DNA of 7,498 bases from an uncultured Eubacteriales bacterium (GTDB lineage: Bacteria > Bacillota > Clostridia > Oscillospirales > Acutalibacteraceae), in the NCBI GenBank assembly GCA_934501135.1, contig CAKSUE010000032.1, positions 1-7,498 of the forward strand, given 5' to 3'. Made by a program: the position numbers and the translations under genes. Numbering within the stretch: position 1 is the first letter of the stretch; each line of letters begins with the position of its first letter. The notes below the pieces were generated by a model. That model did not search any database, was not told where the DNA came from, and saw only the letters and a list, made by a program, of their open reading frames with translations. Shown here piece by piece: positions 1 through 5,868 of this stretch.

Positions 1-11
1 TTCCATCGCAT
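1..11 (-). CDS. 5' end of a leftward gene (partial, product unknown)
   Basis: Reading the minus strand, AAGGAG (plus-strand 16-21) is followed by two in-register choices of start: ATG at 11-9 after a 4-nt spacer, or ATG at 6-4 after a 9-nt spacer. The two are in different frames, so only one can be used. The Shine-Dalgarno is as good as those of the verified genes in this window, which is why I call a gene start here, but only a few codons lie inside the window and nothing can be said about the product. It would be transcribed in the same direction as the kinase-like gene that ends at 374, after a gap of about 360 bases, so it probably has its own promoter. Confidence 0.35.
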
Positions 12-120
12 ATAGCTCCTTGTTTTTAATAAATTTATTATGCAACAGAAAATAAAGAAAGTCTATTTAAATGCCTATATAAATTTATTAGAAACCATTA
101 TTTGTAACTGAACAAACAAC

Positions 121-143
121 ATTATATTATGCATACTGCATAA
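121..143 (-). promoter_or_regulatory. Operator-like palindrome next to a minus-strand -10 box
   Basis: TTATGCA-TAC-TGCATAA at 127-143 is a perfect inverted repeat with 7-bp arms and a 3-bp centre, the shape of a site for a dimeric repressor or activator. On the minus strand it abuts a consensus -10 hexamer TATAAT (126-121), so the palindrome would fill the 17-bp spacer of a leftward promoter. The matching -35 position (149-144, TATTTT) is poor, which would fit an activator-dependent promoter or mean that there is no promoter here. A single half-site TTATGCA recurs at 38-44. It would serve the left-edge gene. The palindrome is seen directly; its function is inferred. Confidence 0.35.
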
Positions 144-185
144 AAATACACTGTGAAATTTTACCACTAATTTGCGTAAAACTTA

Positions 186-214
186 TTTAAATATTTGTCG
201 GATTATGTTACAAT
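186..214 (+). promoter_or_regulatory. Rightward promoter-like sequence with extended -10
   Basis: TTTAAA at 186-191 (4 of 6 to the -35 consensus), a 17-bp spacer, then TACAAT at 209-214 (5 of 6 to the -10 consensus), preceded by TGT at 206-208, an extended -10 element. Transcription would begin near 221. A Shine-Dalgarno-like AGAGGGAG follows at 225-232, yet no ATG, GTG or TTG lies at a usable distance. The transcript would run into the 3' end of the minus-strand kinase-like gene as antisense. Confidence 0.35.
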
Positions 215-275
215 TAATATCATAAGAGGGAGTATATAAATATTTTTATATTATCAATATAAAAAAAGAACACAG

Positions 276-291
276 TCACAAATGGTTGTGA
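276..291 (-). terminator. Weak terminator-like hairpin after the kinase-like gene
   Basis: TCACAA-ATGG-TTGTGA forms a perfect 6-bp stem with a 4-nt loop. Read on the minus strand it lies about 80 nt past the stop codon of the kinase-like gene, and a run of seven U residues (A run at 261-267) follows after an 8-nt gap. The stem is short and the U tract is not adjacent, so it would be an inefficient terminator at best. Confidence 0.25.
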
Positions 292-373
292 TAAAAATTA
301 ACGAAGAAAAGATAATATACAGTTATATTCTATAAAGCAAGTCTGTTTATTCTTGTACTTTCTTTACTAAGGA

Positions 374-1078
374 TCAATTGAATAATTTATTAAATTGGGG
401 CAGTGATTTTAAGTAAATCATAATGTTTTTATGGACATCCTCTGGTGTACCGTTTGCTTCAATAGCATGAAGAGGATAATCCTTCGTAAGTTGTTCAAAA
501 GAATTTAATAAGTTTTTTGTGTTTTCTTCTTTTTGATAAAGTATGTTTTTAAGATCTTTCCTTGATTCATTATGTTTTAATATAGTTTCACGGTTAACTT
601 TTAAATATAATGCTATATCCGGAATTTGACTATATTTATGTAATGCTTTAAGCCATGAATATTCACAACCATAAGCTGTTTTAAATGCAACATCATCAAA
701 AAAATATTTGTCAAAAATCAAAATTTTATTGTCATCCAGTAATGGCTTAGTTACAAATTTATACCATTGCTCAGAGTCATAAAATGATGTATAAGCGGAA
801 TAGGATGTAAGCCATTTGTTTCCTGTTGAAATAAATTGTACAAGATCCATTATTTCAACATTTTCCTTTGAGTGCAATCTAAATCGGGTGTGTATAACAT
901 CAAATTGTTTCAAGTAATCGTAATAAGATGTTAAATCATCACCTATAGTATAGCGGATATTGGAATTAATATCCTGTACTGCGCCAACACTTAATCCTTT
1001 TTTGCTAAAGTATGACAGTAATTTTTTTATTTGTGTTGTTTTTCCTGCGCCATCTGGACCTGAAAAAGAAATTATCAT
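374..1078 (-). CDS. Thymidylate-kinase-like P-loop nucleotide kinase
   Basis: 234 residues, near the usual 200-230 of thymidylate kinases. Walker A is GPDGAGKT at residues 7-14 directly after a hydrophobic first strand. FDKY at 122-125 sits where true dTMP kinases have the DRY motif, and residues 152-162 (PDIALYLKV core) match the family's conserved strand before the LID region; the LID may be around NESRKD at 170-175. The middle (about 40-115) is divergent, so the substrate may not be dTMP; thymidylate-kinase-like proteins of unknown substrate are common in accessory loci. It should be cytosolic. The start is firm: AGGAGG (1085-1090) lies 6 nt before ATG. It is divergent from the STAND gene with only 45 bp between starts, so their promoters must overlap each other or the coding ends. 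Family assignment is confident, substrate is not, so no tmk symbol is given. Confidence 0.82.
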   Translation of the reverse strand: MIISFSGPDGAGKTTQIKKLLSYFSKKGLSVGAVQDINSNIRYTIGDDLTSYYDYLKQFDVIHTRFRLHSKENVEIMDLVQFISTGNKWLTSYSAYTSFYDSEQWYKFVTKPLLDDNKILIFDKYFFDDVAFKTAYGCEYSWLKALHKYSQIPDIALYLKVNRETILKHNESRKDLKNILYQKEENTKNLLNSFEQLTKDYPLHAIEANGTPEDVHKNIMIYLKSLPQFNKLFN

Positions 1079-1123
1079 AATATTCCTCCTGAAAATATAG
1101 TTTATAGAAAGGGTTAGAGTGCC

Positions 1124-3553
1124 TTGATAGATTATAATAAAGATATTGATAAAATTAATTTCATTGATAGAAAAGAAATTTGTTCATTAATCAGAAATGC
1201 ATATAAAGAATGTTCAAAAGACAGCACATATTTTAAAATATTATGTCTTTACGGAATAGGCGGAATAGGTAAAAGTCGAATATTAAAAGAAAATATTAAT
1301 AGTATGGCAAATCCAATATATATTACTTTGGAAATAACACATCGTGATGATTTGCTTGACATACTCATAAAATTCAGGAAAGCTTTGCCTAAAAAATACT
1401 CTTATCCTTTATTTGACTACGCAATGCTTATTTTGTGGAATAATCTGAATGTAAGTCAATTAAATGACGAATTTCTAACCTTTACCAAAAGTAACATTGT
1501 AGAGTTTTTAAAGACTACTTTAGATGTTTCCTTAAGTTGGTTTACAGGGTTGTCCATAGCATCAATTATTGAACTGTTTTTTAAAGCCTATGATAAACTT
1601 AAAAAAATTTATAATAGCTATCAAGTAAATAAGATACTGGATAATATAAACAATATGCAAACATACGATTTGCTTAAAAGCCTTCCGTTTTTATTGGGAA
1701 AAGACATACAAAGAGTTTTCCTTAATAAGTCATTAATTATGGTCGTTGATGCATTTAAAAATTATTCACAAAACATAAATGATGCATCAAGTTGGTTGAT
1801 TTCTATAATCCAAAATATACACTATGGTTTTTTTATAATTACAAGCCGTGAGAAAATAAATTTACCGAGAAATTTAGAAAAATACAGTATTTGCAAAGAG
1901 ATTGTTGAATTACCAAAAAATGAGGTTAGGGATGAATTACTTAAGCAATATAAAGAATACCCTGAACTTGTAGAAAACATTATTACGACTACTGATTGTA
2001 TCCCCATTTATTTAGATTTGGCTATTAAAACAGTCGCTAAAATGAGCGAGAAAAAAATCTCTAAAAATCAAATTTATTTCAAAGAAAAAGATGATATTAT
2101 TCATCAATTTTTGGTCCATTTAAGTGAACAGGAACAAAAATCCATAATGATATTGTCAATTGTCCAAATATTTGACAAGTCAATTTTTGAATATTTGATA
2201 AAAGATTTAAATTTGCAAATTGATGTATTAGAATACGAAACTATTTGTAATCGTACGCTGATAAGGAATCTGGAGAATGACAAATATTTTTATAAGATAC
2301 ACGATATTATAAGTGATAATATCTCAACTGTAGCAACGCCGCCCTATAGGGAAAGAGTGTTAAAAAGTTACCTGAATTACATTCATTTATTTGGTTTGAA
2401 AAATTACAGTGATATTCAAATCAATATGCTTTTTAAGCATGTTCTCACACTATTTATTAAATTTGATATTACTTTATCCCAAGAATACAATGAGGCATTA
2501 CTTGACATTTTCTTTGTAATTAAAGAAGCCAACATACCTTTCAATTGTTTTGAAATTATTGACTTTAACACAAATAACAACTTTAAATACCTTTTTAATT
2601 TTGTTAGAGCTGTAAGTGAGGAACGAGCTAATAGTAGCAGTCGACTTAAATGGTTGAACAAAATCAATGAGGATTTATGTTGTTTTGGAAAACATATAAA
2701 ATCTTTACAACTTATGAAAGGATATCTTTGCGGACTTTGTGACGGAGCGCAAAATTTAAAAAGTACAGTTATAAAGATTAATTCTCAACTTTCTGATTCA
2801 GAAGTAAATGAATGGTATTACGGTCAAACAAAAATATTTTTAGGTGACTGTTATATTTCTTACGGATTGTTTAAGAAAGGTCTAAATGAATTAACGGAAT
2901 ACCAAAAAAAATTACAAAATTTAGTCGGAAAAGAAAATCATTCGTTCCAAGTAGTTCGACATATTGCACACGGATATCGATTTAATTTGAAGATGGACAA
3001 GGCTGACGAGTTGTATAGTGATTTAATTTATAATAAGAACACATTAGCAACTTCACTGCAAAAAGTATATATATTAACCAACCTTTGTGAAACTAATTGT
3101 TATTTTAATCCTGACAAAGTTATATCTATTCAAAAAGAAGCTTTAACATTGAGCAATGCCTTTAATGATTTAAAAAGTAAAGGTAAAATCTATTATTCAT
3201 TAGCTATTGCTTGGTTAATTAAAAAAAAGTATAAACGAGCAAGAAAATACATCCGTAAAAGTCTTTATTTAAATCAACAAGATGGCTATTTAGCAGGTAA
3301 GCTTTATGCTCATATGGCTAATGCATATTATGAATATGCGGTATCTCACCATATCTCGAAAAATACATTGCGCATAATTCGAGATATACTAAAAAAAATT
3401 CAAGTATATTCATATTTTGAATTACCTCTTTCAATTATGACTGAGGAATATCATAATCTATTACAAATAAGGCGTTCATATGAATGGCTTGATTTTGATT
3501 ATACTGTAATTAAATATCGTTCATTTTTGGACTCATTAACTAATTTAAAATAA
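1124..3553 (+). CDS. STAND/NB-ARC-type NTPase with TPR-like C-terminal region
   Basis: 809 residues. Walker A is GIGGIGKS at 44-51. Walker B is the hydrophobic strand LIMVVDAF at 204-211 with D209. A sensor-like FFIITSRE lies at 236-243, a degenerate GxP-type motif CIPIYLDLA at 292-300, and IHD at 392-394 at the end of a winged-helix-like region corresponds to the MHD motif of NB-ARC proteins. Residues about 560-720 contain helical repeats of TPR type with 35-40-residue periodicity, the usual ligand-sensing part. Only 43 residues precede the P-loop, so no separate N-terminal effector domain is visible. About 150 residues separate Walker A and B, longer than typical, and include a hydrophobic stretch at 133-158. 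STAND proteins are ATP-driven switches that oligomerise on sensing a trigger; many bacterial ones give phage immunity, others are transcription regulators. The start is TTG with AAAGGG (1108-1113) 10 nt upstream; the first in-frame ATG lies beyond the P-loop. Defence role inferred. Confidence 0.8.
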   Translation: MIDYNKDIDKINFIDRKEICSLIRNAYKECSKDSTYFKILCLYGIGGIGKSRILKENINSMANPIYITLEITHRDDLLDILIKFRKALPKKYSYPLFDYAMLILWNNLNVSQLNDEFLTFTKSNIVEFLKTTLDVSLSWFTGLSIASIIELFFKAYDKLKKIYNSYQVNKILDNINNMQTYDLLKSLPFLLGKDIQRVFLNKSLIMVVDAFKNYSQNINDASSWLISIIQNIHYGFFIITSREKINLPRNLEKYSICKEIVELPKNEVRDELLKQYKEYPELVENIITTTDCIPIYLDLAIKTVAKMSEKKISKNQIYFKEKDDIIHQFLVHLSEQEQKSIMILSIVQIFDKSIFEYLIKDLNLQIDVLEYETICNRTLIRNLENDKYFYKIHDIISDNISTVATPPYRERVLKSYLNYIHLFGLKNYSDIQINMLFKHVLTLFIKFDITLSQEYNEALLDIFFVIKEANIPFNCFEIIDFNTNNNFKYLFNFVRAVSEERANSSSRLKWLNKINEDLCCFGKHIKSLQLMKGYLCGLCDGAQNLKSTVIKINSQLSDSEVNEWYYGQTKIFLGDCYISYGLFKKGLNELTEYQKKLQNLVGKENHSFQVVRHIAHGYRFNLKMDKADELYSDLIYNKNTLATSLQKVYILTNLCETNCYFNPDKVISIQKEALTLSNAFNDLKSKGKIYYSLAIAWLIKKKYKRARKYIRKSLYLNQQDGYLAGKLYAHMANAYYEYAVSHHISKNTLRIIRDILKKIQVYSYFELPLSIMTEEYHNLLQIRRSYEWLDFDYTVIKYRSFLDSLTNLK

Positions 3554-3772
3554 TTATATTAAATTTAGCAATTGAATTTATACCTTTTATAGCTAAACAG
3601 ATGGCTGTATCTTTTGTTGAAATAGAGATATATCATCTACTGTTATAAATTTAAGATTTGTTTTAATTAGGATGCCAATGCAGATTTCATTAGAGCAAGA
3701 ATATATTCGTTAAATTTGTAATTAAATACAATAAATATTACTCATAAACATTATACTGCTTTTAATGTGCGC
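3554..3772. other. Convergent intergenic spacer
   Basis: 219 bases between the ends of two convergent genes, where a bidirectional terminator would be expected. I see only weak structures: TTTAGC (3564-3569) with GCTAAA (3592-3597) around a 22-nt loop, and a 4-bp hairpin ACAG-ATGG-CTGT near 3596-3607 followed by a short U-rich stretch. No gene is supported here. Confidence 0.5.
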
Positions 3773-4633
3773 TTAAAAAGTTATATCGGTATATAACTCT
3801 TTCAAACATACTATTGTGTATTCAAGTTCTTTTTTTAGTTGCATATGCGCAGATAACTCATTGATTTCTTTAAAACTTATTTTTTTTAGATATTTAAGAT
3901 AGTATTCATGTAAGTCTATAAGTTTTATATTATTATATTTTTTATTTGCAGATGCGTTGGATTTTGAATGTACATCTAAAAAATAATTCTGACATAAAAA
4001 CAAAAATTCGTATAATGGGTTTTGGTTTTCTCTAATTTGATTTATTAAATCATCTGCAAAAGAAAAATCGAAATCAAATCTTAATTTATCCTGAAATTCG
4101 TTCTTTTCGATTTTTATATAGAAGTAACTTTTTACTGTTGAATTTATTGAACATAAAGAGTCTGTGTTATTAATCAAATATGTGTTAAACCCAGATTCTG
4201 TCATAAAAGAATGTATCTTTGATTTATCTTTATCTGATGCGATAAAATCAATATCACTTAAAATACGGACTCCGCAATCTGCTGAATAAATGGTTTTTAA
4301 AAATCGCAGTCCCTTTACTGGTGTAGCCATAATTCTTTTTTGCTCAAAGTAAGAAATAATAGGCTCCGATGCCTTTAAAAAATAATTATTTTGTTTACAG
4401 TTGCATTTATAGTGATATTCCATGTTGTTTTTAATAATTGTCGGTAACAGGGGCAATAATTCGAGAATTTGCAAACTTCTGTAAACTAAACACAGCGTTT
4501 TGTTTATAATGCATATATTCAGAAAACTATACCAATCAATGCCGCTTTTTAAAATATGGTATATACGAGTTTTTGTAAACTGATCAAAATGTGTTCTTCC
4601 CAGTAATACTGCAAAAGTTTCTTCCTTTGTCAT
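3773..4633 (-). CDS. Nucleotidyltransferase family protein (NTP_transf_5 type)
   Basis: 286 residues. The diagnostic region is 104-131: a PVKG segment with K107-G108, then R123 and SDID at 126-129, which matches the KG...R...DiD signature of the uncharacterised NTP_transf_5 branch of the polymerase-beta nucleotidyltransferase fold. D127 and D129 are the expected metal-binding pair, and D187 or D189 in RFDFDF could be the third acidic residue. The N-terminal 100 residues are helical and the C-terminus is lysine-rich. It probably transfers a nucleotide from an NTP onto an unknown acceptor in the cytosol; members occur in peptide- and glycan-modification clusters. The start is ATG with AGGAGA (4642-4647) at 8 nt. 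A possible -10 TATAAT is at 4669-4664. It stands alone, convergent with the STAND gene and divergent from the two-gene operon. Family is fairly sure; substrate unknown. Confidence 0.75.
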   Translation of the reverse strand: MTKEETFAVLLGRTHFDQFTKTRIYHILKSGIDWYSFLNICIINKTLCLVYRSLQILELLPLLPTIIKNNMEYHYKCNCKQNNYFLKASEPIISYFEQKRIMATPVKGLRFLKTIYSADCGVRILSDIDFIASDKDKSKIHSFMTESGFNTYLINNTDSLCSINSTVKSYFYIKIEKNEFQDKLRFDFDFSFADDLINQIRENQNPLYEFLFLCQNYFLDVHSKSNASANKKYNNIKLIDLHEYYLKYLKKISFKEINELSAHMQLKKELEYTIVCLKELYTDITF

Positions 4634-4663
4634 ATTATTTTTCTCCTATTTAAACATCTGGAA

Positions 4664-4669
4664 ATTATA
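4664..4669 (-). promoter_or_regulatory. Possible -10 box for the nucleotidyltransferase gene
   Basis: A consensus TATAAT on the minus strand lies about 30 nt upstream of the ATG at 4633, which would give a leader of roughly 24 nt containing the AGGAGA Shine-Dalgarno. No good -35 element is found 16-18 bp further upstream, so the call is weak. Confidence 0.3.
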
Positions 4670-4728
4670 TTTAAAACATATAACTGTATATTATCCTTTA
4701 TTGGTGATAATCTTGTTAGAATAACAAA

Positions 4729-4764
4729 AAATAAGCACCAACCATTTCTAGTTGGTGCTTATTT
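4729..4764. terminator. Perfect 14-bp inverted repeat: bidirectional terminator, attenuator or operator
   Basis: AAATAAGCACCAAC (4729-4742) and GTTGGTGCTTATTT (4751-4764) pair perfectly around the 8-nt loop CATTTCTA. The core GCACCAAC/GTTGGTGC is flanked by A/T runs, so either strand yields an intrinsic-terminator shape; the minus-strand version, with TTATTTTTT straight after the core, is the better one. The placement is odd: it lies between two divergent genes, where no gene ends, and finishes 28 bases before the start codon of the downstream operon. It could attenuate transcripts from an upstream promoter, block readthrough, or be a protein-binding site, since a consensus TATAAT (4764-4769) begins at its right edge. 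Confidence 0.65.
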
Positions 4765-4769
4765 ATAAT
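4764..4769 (+). promoter_or_regulatory. Possible -10 box of the two-gene operon
   Basis: A consensus TATAAT starts on the last base of the inverted repeat and would place transcription start near 4776, 17 nt before the GTG at 4793. The expected -35 position (4741-4746, ACCATT) falls inside the inverted repeat and does not match consensus. If the promoter is real, a protein bound to the repeat would control it; if not, the promoter lies left of the hairpin and transcripts must read through it. Confidence 0.3.
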
Positions 4770-4792
4770 TAATTTTGAAAGAAAGTGTTATA

Positions 4793-5836
4793 GTGAAAAT
4801 TATTTTCAATTCAATTAGAGTTATTGATTATATTAATGAAAAAATACATAACATAAACATACCTAAAACTTTTAATGAGTATGTGGTGGACCTTATAACA
4901 CACATAAATAGTAATGAAAATGTCAGGGCATACAAAACAACTTCTAATTCTACAGAAGTTATTTCTTGTGTACTTAATATTTTGAGTACTATAAGTAATG
5001 AGAATTTAAGCAATGAGGATTGCATAATACGCAAAAATGATATAATTGCACAGAGATTATTAAGGACAGAAAAAGAAGCCCAAACCCGTGTGAGTAATAT
5101 GAATATTAATGTAAAAAAAGGTAGTTTGATTCAAGCATTAATATTTGATGAGTTCAAGAATACATATTTATATTTACTTGCTAAGGTTGAACATAGCGAT
5201 TTTATAGATGATTATGATTTTAGTTTTAAAACTGGTTTTTCAAAAGATAAAAAAACCATATGGAAATCTTGTTTAATTGATTTATGTAATCCTGATGCTG
5301 ATGTTTTTGATGTCAAAGTTTATTCAGATACAAAGGCAAAGTATTGGAGTGAAAAATTTCTTGAGTTAGAAGAAGTAATTAGTGATGAATTAAATACTGT
5401 TAATGCATTTAAAGCAATAGATAATATCCTTAGTAGAAATGTGAAAAAAGATTTCAAAAAAGATTACACAATCATAAGAAATACGTTTATTTCGTATTTT
5501 AAGAGTAATGAACATGTTGATTACAAAACGATGATTGATAGTGTAGTAGGAAATTATTCTCCTTATGAGCTTGATGAGACTAAATTCCTTAATTTAAAGG
5601 AAAAGTTATATGAATTGCCAGACAAAAACAAATTTGATCGCCAATTTAATTCCGTACCTAATGCTATTAATGCACGAATAGCCAAAGTATATAAAGTCAA
5701 TACTGGTATTGAACTCAAAGTTAAAGATGGCATACCAGATTTGCAAGATGTTATTAAAGCTTTTCAAGATACAGATGGATTTAGATATTTGAAAATAAAA
5801 ATAACAGATAAAGATACATACGAATGCTTTAAATAG
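4793..5836 (+). CDS. Putative nucleoid-associated (NA37/NdpA-like) protein, first gene of a two-gene operon
   Basis: 347 residues from GTG at 4793, near the roughly 335 of 37-kDa nucleoid-associated proteins. Tentative resemblances, by residue from this GTG: an N-terminal region ending in a TEV-type helix (about 54-65), a segment IIAQRLLR at 84-91, a strand KKGSLIQALIF at 108-118, then YLLAKVEHSDF at 127-137 and IWKSCLIDL at 156-164. Their order recalls the NA37 pattern of a 'GDLV' strand, a 'LLKLD' strand and a 'K..AAII' segment, but I cannot confirm it without a profile search. The C-terminal 70 residues (from FDRQF at 281) look like a mixed alpha/beta domain. There is no signal peptide or membrane segment, so it should be cytosolic and perhaps bind nucleic acid. 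The start choice is uncertain: TTG at 4775 is in frame but lacks a Shine-Dalgarno, while GTG has GAAAG (4781-4785) at 7 nt. The next gene follows after 32 bp, implying one transcript. Confidence 0.6.
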   Translation: MKIIFNSIRVIDYINEKIHNINIPKTFNEYVVDLITHINSNENVRAYKTTSNSTEVISCVLNILSTISNENLSNEDCIIRKNDIIAQRLLRTEKEAQTRVSNMNINVKKGSLIQALIFDEFKNTYLYLLAKVEHSDFIDDYDFSFKTGFSKDKKTIWKSCLIDLCNPDADVFDVKVYSDTKAKYWSEKFLELEEVISDELNTVNAFKAIDNILSRNVKKDFKKDYTIIRNTFISYFKSNEHVDYKTMIDSVVGNYSPYELDETKFLNLKEKLYELPDKNKFDRQFNSVPNAINARIAKVYKVNTGIELKVKDGIPDLQDVIKAFQDTDGFRYLKIKITDKDTYECFK

Positions 5837-5868
5837 GATAAAATGATATAAAAAAGGGGGGAGATTAT

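Larger units (their letters stand above)
12..373. other. Non-coding stretch with regulatory-looking sequences
   Basis: About 360 very AT-rich bases without a convincing gene. It contains the Shine-Dalgarno of the left-edge gene, a direct repeat of ATAAATTTATTA at 29-40 and 79-90, a 7-bp-arm palindrome at 127-143, a rightward promoter-like sequence at 186-214 and a small hairpin at 276-291. The only short frame starting with ATG (282-335, 18 codons) has no ribosome binding site. Confidence 0.6.

Noticed and set aside
29..90. Direct repeat of ATAAATTTATTA as an iteron or CRISPR-like repeat
   Set aside because: Only two copies of a very AT-rich 12-mer are present, which is expected by chance at this composition; there is no regular spacing and no Cas gene.
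282..335. 18-codon frame starting with ATG
   Set aside because: There is no ribosome binding site and the ATG lies inside a small hairpin.
1822..2007. 61-codon minus-strand frame
   Set aside because: It lies wholly inside the STAND gene, has no recognisable motif, and its hydrophobic composition is that of an antisense shadow of AT-rich coding DNA.
2416..2667. 83-codon minus-strand frame
   Set aside because: Antisense to the STAND gene, leucine/serine/lysine-rich low-complexity translation with no family features.
3564..3597. Inverted repeat TTTAGC/GCTAAA as a terminator of the STAND gene
   Set aside because: Six AT-rich base pairs around a 22-nt loop without an adjacent U tract are too weak for an intrinsic terminator.
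4775..4777. TTG as the start of the NA37-like gene
   Set aside because: No Shine-Dalgarno precedes it and it would coincide with the transcription start implied by the TATAAT at 4764-4769; the in-frame GTG at 4793 has a GAAAG at a suitable distance. The TTG cannot be fully excluded.
4828..5034. 68-codon minus-strand frame with hydrophobic translation
   Set aside because: It could pass for a small membrane protein or toxin, but it is entirely antisense to the NA37-like gene, and its hydrophobicity follows from reading A-rich codons backwards.
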